The notes under the pieces were generated by a model. That model had not been told where the DNA came from and did no database searches. It saw nothing but the letters and a program-made list of their open reading frames with translations. Both the position numbers and the translations under genes were made by a program. From assembly GCA_003455655.1 (NCBI GenBank), contig DMQP01000196.1:1-5942 (forward strand): 5,942 nt of DNA. Direction: 5' to 3'. Below, piece after piece: positions 1-4,434 of this stretch. This DNA is from Treponema sp. Its GTDB lineage: Bacteria > Spirochaetota > Spirochaetia > Treponematales > Treponemataceae. The first letter of the stretch is position 1; every line of letters begins with the position of its first letter.

Positions 1-954
1 CCTGAGTCTACGTCGTTTACTTCAGAAAGCCCAATCAAAGCAACCGTTGCAGCAGGAACACTTACCGTAACCGGAGTTGCAACCGGAACCAGTTACATTA
101 CAGTGACCATGACTAAAAATGGCAGTACCCTGAAGAAGCAGATTCTTACAGCCTCTATCATAGCAAATCACAGTGTTCCAAAGGCAAACCTGAACACATG
201 GCTTGCAGGCTTACCCGCAAACGACAAAAACACACCGTATAAGATAAATATCACCGGGCTTACGGAAAGCGACATCCAGCAGCAGGAGAATGGCCAGTTA
301 AAACAAGGTACGCTGAGGGCGATTCTTCAAAGCAACTCGACAAAATATGTTGACCTGTCTTCTACTACGCTGCCTGCAATAGAAAGTATAAAGGCTGCTT
401 TAGCTGGTTGCAGTTCTTTAATCCGTGCACCAGCAATTCCTTCTGGTGTCAAGAATATGTCAGATTGCTTCAGCGGTTGTTCAAATCTACAATCTCCGGT
501 TGTTATACCCAATGGAGTCGAGAACATGTGGGGCACCTTTCAAGACTGCACTTCACTAACTACCGCACCTGAGCTTCCGAGTACCCTGAGTGGCACAAAC
601 GGATGCGGCCTTGTAAGAACATTCAGTGGTTGTACCAGTCTTACGCAAGCTCCGTCAAGCATTCCTTCGGGAGTTACCAATATGAATTACTGTTTCAACG
701 GATGCAGCAAATTGTCAACTGTACCTGATTTACCCGTAAATGTAACCAGCATTGTTTGTGTATTCAATGGCTGCAAAATCAACGGAACAACAGTTTACAT
801 CTACGGATTAATTGAAAATAGTTCAGACTGTGATAATGCGTTTGCCGGAAACCCACGTGTTTTTGTCAGAGTCGAATTTCATGAAACTGGAATGGCTCTT
901 GAAAGCGCAGATGGATGGGATGACCAAAACATGGCATTCGGACTTATACCATAA
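1..954 (+). CDS. BspA-like/DUF285-type repeat surface protein, 3' part (5' end outside window)
   Basis: The reading frame is open from base 1, so the ATG at 103 is internal and this is the last 317 residues of a longer protein. Residues about 1-55 (Ser/Thr/Val/Gly-rich, with TVTGVATGTSYITVT at about 22-36) resemble a bacterial Ig-like (Big_2) domain. A linker with GLTESDI and KYVDLSSTTLP then leads into about five or six repeats at roughly residues 132-260. Each repeat follows the pattern F-x-G/D-C-S/T-x-L-x-x-x-P-x-I/L-P-x-x-V-x-N-M. This is the BspA/DUF285 type of leucine-rich-like repeat. Such proteins in Treponema and relatives are generally exported and often linked to adhesion; that role is family knowledge, and no ligand can be read here. 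The secretion signal would lie upstream of the window. The C-terminal tail (VRVEFHETGMALESADGWDD) is not a repeat. No convincing terminator follows. Confidence 0.82.
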   Translation, partial: PESTSFTSESPIKATVAAGTLTVTGVATGTSYITVTMTKNGSTLKKQILTASIIANHSVPKANLNTWLAGLPANDKNTPYKINITGLTESDIQQQENGQLKQGTLRAILQSNSTKYVDLSSTTLPAIESIKAALAGCSSLIRAPAIPSGVKNMSDCFSGCSNLQSPVVIPNGVENMWGTFQDCTSLTTAPELPSTLSGTNGCGLVRTFSGCTSLTQAPSSIPSGVTNMNYCFNGCSKLSTVPDLPVNVTSIVCVFNGCKINGTTVYIYGLIENSSDCDNAFAGNPRVFVRVEFHETGMALESADGWDDQNMAFGLIP

Positions 955-962
955 CGTTCCGC

Positions 963-991
963 TTGCAAAGAAATGCAAAATACGGTATGCT
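963..991 (+). promoter_or_regulatory. Possible sigma70 promoter for the HTH-PTS IIA gene
   Basis: TTGCAA (963-968) and TATGCT (986-991) are separated by 17 bases. Each matches consensus at four of six positions. The predicted start near 998 would give a leader of about 19 bases containing AAAGGA (1001-1006), ten bases before the ATG at 1017. The individual boxes are weak, so this is tentative. Support comes from the geometry and from the 12-mer at 965-976, which sits in almost the same place in the next promoter. Confidence 0.4.
965..976 (+). repeat. 12-base motif, copy 1, in the promoter of the HTH-PTS IIA gene
   Basis: GCAAAGAAATGC occurs here and again, identically, at 1678-1689. Both copies lie in short intergenic gaps, overlap the 3' part of a putative -35 box, and begin 20-21 bases before the -10. 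This placement suggests a shared operator, but no regulator is shown to bind it. The shorter string TTGCAAAG also occurs inside tig (near 4513 and 5358) and in a tRNA spacer, so only the full 12-mer is noteworthy. Confidence 0.45.
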
Positions 992-1016
992 TTTCTAACA
1001 AAAGGACAAAAACGTC

Positions 1017-1658
1017 ATGGAAGATGATATTCTCACAATTGAAGAAGTTGCCCACTACCTGCGTGTAAGTGAGCGCACGGTATATGATTGGGCTCAAAAA
1101 GGTGAAATTCCCAGCGGAAAAATAGGAACTGTTTGGAGATTCAAAAAATCAGAAATTGAGCGTTGGGTAAACGAACGCTTGTCTTCTCCACGCACACAAA
1201 AAATAGACATTCAAGTAAAAAACATTCTGTCTCCAGAGAGAGTCGTATTTATGGACTATTCTACCAAGCACGATGCCTTGGTAAAACTGTCTCAGGTTTT
1301 GGCTACAGCTCCCCAAGTAAAAAATGCAGAAGAACTTGAATCAGAAATTCTTCACCGTGAAGAACTTATGTCAACAGCCATAGGTCGTTCTATTGCTATT
1401 CCCCATGTACGTATTGCAAGCGTTACCGACTTAGTTATGGCAGTAGGCATTTCTCGCACCGACATTACAGACTTTCAGCCTATAGACGATGTTCCGGTTC
1501 GCTTACTCTTTATGATTGCAGCTGCTCACAATCAGCACAGCTACTATTTGCAAACACTCTCATACTTTAGCACTAAACTAAAGTCACAGGACTTGCGCGA
1601 AAAACTTTTGGCTTCTCCCACAGAACTAGACGCATACAGACTGCTTTCTTCTTGCTAA
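1017..1658 (+). CDS. PTS EIIA domain protein with N-terminal excisionase-type HTH (ptsN-like)
   Basis: This 213-residue protein has two parts. Residues 4-55 are an excisionase/MerR-like helix-turn-helix (HTH_17 type): LTIEEVAHYLRVSERTVYDW, a G-E-I-P turn, then W-R-F-K-K-S-E-I-E-R-W. Residues about 68-210 are a type-2 PTS EIIA domain (fructose/mannitol/EIIA-Ntr family). The phosphoacceptor is His130 in GRSIAIPH, and the second conserved histidine is probably His174 in NQHSYYLQTL. By family, HPr would phosphorylate His130. No transporter EIIB or EIIC subunit is present nearby, so a regulatory role is more likely than sugar uptake. The protein has no signal peptide and should be cytoplasmic. The start is fixed by an in-frame TAA at 996-998 and AAAGGA at 1001-1006. 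DNA binding controlled by phosphorylation is an inference. HTH-IIA fusions of this kind are known in spirochaetes and chlamydiae as ptsN-like proteins. Confidence 0.9.
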   Translation: MEDDILTIEEVAHYLRVSERTVYDWAQKGEIPSGKIGTVWRFKKSEIERWVNERLSSPRTQKIDIQVKNILSPERVVFMDYSTKHDALVKLSQVLATAPQVKNAEELESEILHREELMSTAIGRSIAIPHVRIASVTDLVMAVGISRTDITDFQPIDDVPVRLLFMIAAAHNQHSYYLQTLSYFSTKLKSQDLREKLLASPTELDAYRLLSSC

Positions 1659-1674
1659 AAAGACTTTGCAAAGG

Positions 1675-1703
1675 TTGGCAAAGAAATGCGTTTTATATAT
1701 AAT
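1675..1703 (+). promoter_or_regulatory. Strong sigma70 promoter for the propeller-LytM operon
   Basis: TTGGCA (1675-1680; five of six consensus bases) and a perfect TATAAT (1698-1703) have the ideal 17-base spacer. The start would fall at about 1710-1712, that is, on the first ATG or two bases before it. An inverted repeat, CTTTGC (1664-1669) and GCAAAG (1678-1683), straddles the -35 and could be an operator or part of the weak 3' end of the preceding gene. The promoter begins 17 bases after the upstream stop codon. Confidence 0.75.
1678..1689 (+). repeat. 12-base motif, copy 2, in the promoter of the propeller-LytM operon
   Basis: This is identical to the 12-mer at 965-976 and overlaps the 3' half of the -35 box. 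Its first six bases are also the right arm of the CTTTGC/GCAAAG inverted repeat at 1664-1683. An operator role is possible but unproven. Confidence 0.45.
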
Positions 1704-1711
1704 GGCTCATC

Positions 1712-2782
1712 ATGAGAGAAAGAAAAAAAAGCAGAGCACCGCTTGTTCTTACCGTTCTGTTCTGCATATTGTATATACTGCTTGCCATAAGGCCACTTAC
1801 AACTGAACTTACCCTTACTCAGAAATGGACTATAGATATTCTCCAAGATGTTCAGCCACTTTCTGACGAAAAAGCCATTCCCTTTAAATTGGGACAATCT
1901 ATGGGCTATTTTACCGAAGATGGAAAACTTGTTTTTTCAACAACCTTTCCTTTCAAAGCTTCTATTTCAAATGTCTACAATGCAGCCTACAGCGCAGGAA
2001 ACACTCAAACAACACTCGTTACTCCACAAAACCAAAAGGCTTGCACTATTGCAGTTGCAGGATATCCTTATTTTTCAGAAAACAGAATCTATATGTTTTT
2101 GCCCGGCGGAAGTGCAGTTGCCCAATACAACGATCAGGGCTTTCGCATTTGGCAGCATGAAGGCTATGCTCCCATTACCGCATTCTCTTCGTCAAAAGGT
2201 GGTTCTGTCATAGGCTATGCAGACGGAAGTGTCATTTCGTATACCGCACAAGGAACAGTCGACCAAAACTTTGCACCAGGTGGCTCTGAAACAGAAGTTA
2301 TTTTAGGAGCAGCAATAAGCCCCGACGGAACAACAGTAGCTTGTCTTTGTGGTCTTGACCGTCAGCGTTTTGTCATTGCACGCAAAGAAGGAAACACCAG
2401 TCGAATTATTCATCACCACTACATTGAACATCAAACATGTGAACAACAGTTAGTTCAGTTTACCCGCGATGCAAAAACGGTATTCTACACTTGCAAAGAT
2501 GGTTTGGGCGTTTTGAAACTGGGGCGAAAAAAAGTTGCATCACAAAAAATAATTCCCATCGAAGGAACAATTACTCAAATAGTTGAATCAGAAAGTGAAG
2601 ACTTTATGTATGTCTTAAGTCGCGAAAACAATACATACACCGTCACTATTCTTGAGGGAACAGATACGGTTGCTTCATCATTTCGTTTTTCTGCAAACAA
2701 TGCATTCATTCAAGCAAGTGGCTCATCACTCTTTGTGGGAAAAGACAACACCATTTCTCGCATTGATGTTTCAAGATCCTAG
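1712..2782 (+). CDS. Membrane-anchored beta-propeller-like protein of unknown function
   Basis: This 356-residue protein has a basic N-terminus (MRERKKSR) followed by a hydrophobic helix at about residues 10-27, which should act as a signal anchor with the rest outside the cytoplasm. The remainder is rich in short beta-strand blocks typical of WD40/PQQ-like propellers. Examples are G-G-S-V-I-G-Y-A-D-G-S-V-I (163-175), AAISPDGTTVACL (200-212), FTRDAKTVFYTCKDGLGVL (250-268) and LFVGKDNTISRID (340-352). No catalytic motif is visible; a scaffold or envelope-assembly role is only inferred. ATG 1712 is the only reasonable start. An in-frame TAA lies at 1700-1702, inside the -10 box, and the next Met (residue 64) would lose the anchor. 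There is no Shine-Dalgarno, which fits a leaderless mRNA. The gene is followed 11 bases later by the LytM-like gene, to which it is probably translationally coupled. Confidence 0.8.
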   Translation: MRERKKSRAPLVLTVLFCILYILLAIRPLTTELTLTQKWTIDILQDVQPLSDEKAIPFKLGQSMGYFTEDGKLVFSTTFPFKASISNVYNAAYSAGNTQTTLVTPQNQKACTIAVAGYPYFSENRIYMFLPGGSAVAQYNDQGFRIWQHEGYAPITAFSSSKGGSVIGYADGSVISYTAQGTVDQNFAPGGSETEVILGAAISPDGTTVACLCGLDRQRFVIARKEGNTSRIIHHHYIEHQTCEQQLVQFTRDAKTVFYTCKDGLGVLKLGRKKVASQKIIPIEGTITQIVESESEDFMYVLSRENNTYTVTILEGTDTVASSFRFSANNAFIQASGSSLFVGKDNTISRIDVSRS

Positions 2783-2788
2783 GAGGAG
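2781..2788 (+). promoter_or_regulatory. Shine-Dalgarno overlapping the upstream stop codon
   Basis: AGGAGGAG begins with the last two bases of the TAG stop at 2780-2782 and ends five bases before the ATG at 2794. It is a near-perfect ribosome binding site. Ribosomes ending the propeller gene would sit on it, so the two genes are probably translationally coupled. It contrasts with the missing site in front of the first gene of the pair. Confidence 0.85.
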
Positions 2789-2793
2789 ACAGC

Positions 2794-3684
2794 ATGAAAA
2801 AACGTACGCTTAAAACGCTTGTTATTACACTTTGCCTTTCTCTCTCTTGCATAGGTATAGCTCTTGCATTCGACTGGCCGCAAAAAGAAACCGCCGCAGA
2901 TATGTTCTATTCATACTTTGCACAACTGCGTGGTTCAACAATAGAATCATCTCTTATTTTTAAAGACGGAGCAGAAGTCAGTGCTGCCGGAGAAGGAACA
3001 GTTACTACCATTATTCGTGAGCACAACGGAGACATGGGTTGGTTTGAATCCACATTAGGAAATGCCGTAATTATTTCACACGACAACAAGCTTATGACCG
3101 TATATGCAAACCTCGATGAACAGTCACTGGCGCCTTCTCTTTCTGACGAACCTCATGCTACAACAGGAATGTACATAGGTCAAAGCGGAAACTCTGGCTG
3201 GCAGCAAGGTCAAAGCAGTCTTGAGTTTATAGTGCTTGATACAAAAAATCATTCTGCAATAAACCCGCGCACTCTTATGCCTCGCGTTGGACAAGAACTG
3301 CCTTTAGTTATGGGACAGATTACTATCGAAGCAAAAGACGGAACTCAAAGCCTGCTTTCTCAAACAAAAAATTTGACCGCAGGAAACTATCGCATTTACC
3401 GAGAAAGACAGACCGTTGCTGTTCCCTACAAAACCAACATTTCTATAAATGGAACTTCAATAGAAAGCATGCAGTATGACAGTCTTCGTGAAGTAGATGG
3501 AAAGTTATGTGTACGAGGCAACTCTTGGTATCCCCTTGAACAAGTTTACCCTGATGAAAAACGACAGCTTTTAGGTCAAGTATTTCTTGCGCCAGGACGA
3601 AACATTATTACACTTACGATTTCAGACATAACCGGTCTTCCTTCGGGAACAAAAACAGTTAGTTATACGGTTGCTGTCAGATAG
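2794..3684 (+). CDS. Exported M23/LytM-fold protein, probably without peptidase activity
   Basis: This 296-residue protein has a signal peptide (MKKR, a hydrophobic stretch from 8 to 24, likely cleavage after A-L-A at residue 25). Cys19 after S-L-S is a poor lipobox, so a lipoprotein is less likely. Residues about 47-165 follow the M23/LytM fold: KDGAEVSAAGEGTV (57-70), GNAVIISH (89-96), T-V-Y-A-N-L (102-107), GQSGNSGWQQGQ (129-140), SLEF (142-145). The zinc ligands appear lost. The first H-x-x-x-D motif is absent, YAH is YAN (Asn106), and HLHFE is SSLEF (141-145). Residues about 175-296 form a separate beta-rich, possibly Ig-like, tail. By analogy with degenerate LytM factors such as EnvC, it may bind or regulate peptidoglycan enzymes in the periplasm; that is inference. 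The start is set by the strong Shine-Dalgarno at 2781-2788. Confidence 0.87.
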   Translation: MKKRTLKTLVITLCLSLSCIGIALAFDWPQKETAADMFYSYFAQLRGSTIESSLIFKDGAEVSAAGEGTVTTIIREHNGDMGWFESTLGNAVIISHDNKLMTVYANLDEQSLAPSLSDEPHATTGMYIGQSGNSGWQQGQSSLEFIVLDTKNHSAINPRTLMPRVGQELPLVMGQITIEAKDGTQSLLSQTKNLTAGNYRIYRERQTVAVPYKTNISINGTSIESMQYDSLREVDGKLCVRGNSWYPLEQVYPDEKRQLLGQVFLAPGRNIITLTISDITGLPSGTKTVSYTVAVR

Positions 3685-3712
3685 AAAAATTTTTCTGTGG
3701 ATTTTTATACAG
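3683..3712 (+). other. AT-rich palindrome between the LytM-like gene and the tRNA promoter
   Basis: AGAAAAATTTTTCT (3683-3696) is a perfect 14-base palindrome that includes the end of the TAG stop codon. CTGT (3695-3698) can also pair with ACAG (3709-3712). These stems are almost all A-U, so they would make a poor intrinsic terminator. The A/T-rich tract directly upstream of the -35 at 3718 could instead serve as an UP element for the tRNA promoter. The two readings cannot be separated from sequence alone. Confidence 0.4.
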
Positions 3713-3717
3713 ATATC

Positions 3718-3747
3718 TTGACATAAACTGCCATTTTTTGCTATAGT
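3718..3747 (+). promoter_or_regulatory. Strong promoter of the tRNA cluster (extended -10)
   Basis: A perfect TTGACA (3718-3723) is followed after 18 bases by TATAGT (3742-3747; five of six consensus bases). TG-C just before it (3739-3741) gives an extended -10. The start would be near 3754, about 12 bases before tRNA-His. The discriminator (GGTCTCC from 3748) is moderately GC-rich, which in other bacteria goes with stringent control of stable-RNA promoters; here that is only an inference. No other convincing promoter lies within the array. Confidence 0.82.
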
Positions 3748-3765
3748 GGTCTCCGTCGATTACAT

Positions 3766-3838
3766 GGTGCCTGTAGTTCAGTGGTAGAATCCCAGATTGT
3801 GGATCTGGTTGTCGTGGGTTCGAAACCCACCAGGCACC
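3766..3838 (+). tRNA. tRNA-His (anticodon GUG)
   Basis: The cloverleaf is complete. The acceptor stem GTGCCTG-type 5' arm (3767-3773) pairs with CAGGCAC (3831-3837). The anticodon stem CCAGA/TCTGG holds loop TTGTGGA with GTG at 3799-3801. The T arm is GTGGG-TTCGAAA-CCCAC. The extra 5' base G-1 (3766) opposite discriminator C73 (3838) is the identity element for histidyl-tRNA synthetase. The following CA is chance: a full CCA is not encoded, so a CCA-adding enzyme is needed. It is the first gene of the array. Confidence 0.96.
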
Positions 3839-3876
3839 CAGATTTGCAAAGCAGGTCGAGGTGTAGCCGATCAGAC

Positions 3877-3950
3877 GCGTTCGTAGCTCAACTGGATAGA
3901 GCAACGGACTTCGAATCCGTAGGTTGCACGTTCGAGCCGTGTCGGACGCA
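3877..3950 (+). tRNA. tRNA-Arg (anticodon UCG)
   Basis: The acceptor arms GCGTTCG and CGGACGC pair with one G-U. The D arm is GCTC/GAGC. The anticodon stem ACGGA/TCCGT holds loop CTTCGAA with TCG at 3911-3913, reading CGA and other CGN codons. The T arm is GCACG-TTCGAGC-CGTGT. The discriminator is A (3950), and no CCA is encoded. The preceding 38-base spacer (3839-3876) shows no further gene. Confidence 0.96.
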
Positions 3951-3959
3951 AAAAAAATC

Positions 3960-4032
3960 GGGCGATTAGCTCAGCTGGTAGAGCAACAGACTCTTAATCT
4001 GTGGGTCGGGAGTTCGATCCTCCCATCGCTCA
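3960..4032 (+). tRNA. tRNA-Lys (anticodon CUU)
   Basis: The acceptor arms GGGCGAT and ATCGCTC pair with one G-U. The D arm is GCTC/GAGC with G18G19 in the loop. The anticodon stem ACAGA/TCTGT holds loop CTCTTAA with CTT at 3993-3995, specific for AAG. The T arm is GGGAG-TTCGATC-CTCCC. The discriminator is A, and no CCA is encoded. It begins only ten bases after tRNA-Arg. Confidence 0.96.
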
Positions 4033-4035
4033 ATA

Positions 4036-4068
4036 CGGAACTAACCTTATGTGCCTGGCACCGTTCCG
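4036..4068 (+). other. Nested inverted repeat in the tRNA-Lys/tRNA-Leu spacer
   Basis: CGGAAC (4036-4041) pairs with GTTCCG (4063-4068). Within it GTGC (4051-4054) pairs with GCAC (4058-4061) around a CTG loop. In the primary transcript this would fold into a GC-rich hairpin between two tRNAs. There is no U-tract, so it is not an intrinsic terminator. A processing signal is possible. The core GTGCCTGGCACC also resembles the two ends of tRNA-His joined together, so a deletion scar is an alternative. Confidence 0.45.
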
Positions 4069-4077
4069 ACGCTATCC

Positions 4078-4158
4078 GCGAGAGTGGTGAAATTGGCAGA
4101 CACGCCAGACTTAGGATCTGGTGCCCATGGCGTGAGGGTTCAAGTCCCTTCTCTCGCA
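4078..4158 (+). tRNA. tRNA-Leu (anticodon UAG)
   Basis: This is a class II tRNA with a long variable arm (about 4122-4134). The acceptor arms GCGAGAG and CTCTCGC pair perfectly. The anticodon stem CCAGA/TCTGG holds loop CTTAGGA with TAG at 4112-4114, reading CUA and other CUN codons. The T loop is TTCAAGT. Discriminator A73 (4158) is the leucine identity base. No CCA is encoded. The next 28 bases hold a small TTGT-TTCG-ACAA hairpin (4166-4177). Confidence 0.96.
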
Positions 4159-4184
4159 AAATAACTTGTTTCGACAACTCGTTT

Positions 4185-4259
4185 TTGCGGAAATAGCTCA
4201 GTGGTAGAGCGCCACCTTGCCAAGGTGGATGTCGCGGGTCCGACTCCCGTTTTCCGCTC
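4185..4259 (+). repeat. 75-base direct repeat, copy 1 (contains tRNA-Gly)
   Basis: These 75 bases are repeated exactly at 4290-4364, an offset of 105 bases. The identity covers the whole tRNA plus two bases before it and one after, and then stops. This indicates tandem duplication or gene conversion limited to the tRNA, since the spacers differ. Confidence 0.97.
4187..4258 (+). tRNA. tRNA-Gly (anticodon GCC), copy 1
   Basis: The acceptor arms GCGGAAA and TTTCCGC pair perfectly. The D arm GCTC/GAGC keeps GG in its loop. The anticodon stem CCACC/GGTGG holds loop TTGCCAA with GCC at 4219-4221. The discriminator is T (4258), usual for bacterial tRNA-Gly. The T arm is GCGGG-TCCGACT-CCCGT, so position 55 is C rather than the almost invariant T that becomes pseudouridine. 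No CCA is encoded. Confidence 0.95.
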
Positions 4260-4289
4260 AAAGCCATGCAAGGCTATAAACTGTGAGTC

Positions 4290-4364
4290 TTGCGGAAATA
4301 GCTCAGTGGTAGAGCGCCACCTTGCCAAGGTGGATGTCGCGGGTCCGACTCCCGTTTTCCGCTC
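4290..4364 (+). repeat. 75-base direct repeat, copy 2 (contains tRNA-Gly)
   Basis: This is the exact second copy of 4185-4259. Direct repeats this close could recombine and remove or add one tRNA-Gly, so copy number may vary between strains. Short-read assemblies could also collapse it. Confidence 0.97.
4292..4363 (+). tRNA. tRNA-Gly (anticodon GCC), copy 2
   Basis: It is identical over all 72 bases to the gene at 4187-4258, with anticodon GCC at 4324-4326 and the same C at position 55 of the T loop. It is the last gene of the array, ending five bases before the terminator stem. The 33-base spacer before it contains a small AGCC/GGCT hairpin (4262-4275). Confidence 0.95.
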
Positions 4365-4368
4365 TCGT

Positions 4369-4405
4369 AAAAGCGATTTGGGGCACACTCAATCGCTTTT
4401 TTTTT
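4369..4405 (+). terminator. Intrinsic terminator of the tRNA cluster
   Basis: AAAAGCGATT (4369-4378) and AATCGCTTTT (4391-4400) form a perfect 10-base stem with a 12-base loop. It runs into an unbroken T tract up to 4405, followed by a second T tract (4409-4417). It lies just after the second tRNA-Gly and before tig. The stem is AT-rich with a GCG core, so some readthrough into tig is possible. Confidence 0.9.
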
Positions 4406-4422
4406 AGATTTTTTTTTGACAC

Positions 4423-4428
4423 AAGGGG
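4423..4428 (+). promoter_or_regulatory. Shine-Dalgarno that sets the GTG start of tig
   Basis: AAGGGG lies six bases before the GTG at 4435. This spacing, and the close match of the resulting N-terminus to trigger factor, support GTG as the start. The nearby TTGACA at 4416-4421 overlaps this leader and cannot be a -35 for tig. Confidence 0.8.
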
Positions 4429-4434
4429 AAAACC

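Noticed and set aside
103..105. ATG at 103 as the true start of the BspA-like gene
   Set aside because: The frame is open back to base 1 and encodes an Ig-like segment that continues across this ATG. No Shine-Dalgarno precedes it.
981..998. TACGGTA-centred inverted repeat after the BspA-like gene as a terminator
   Set aside because: The stem is four base pairs with a bulge, and the T run is only four bases. It is too weak to call.
4187..4363. Repeat with spacer resembling a two-unit CRISPR array
   Set aside because: The repeated unit is a full tRNA-Gly gene that folds correctly. There are only two units and no cas genes.
3677..4407. Several small open frames on both strands across the tRNA region
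   Set aside because: They are accounted for by six complete tRNA cloverleaves. The repeated peptides simply reflect the duplicated tRNA-Gly.
4416..4421. Perfect TTGACA before tig as a -35 box
   Set aside because: It lies only 14 bases before the GTG, and no -10 occurs at proper spacing downstream (about 4439-4444 reads ACATCA-like). It is part of the T-tract/leader.
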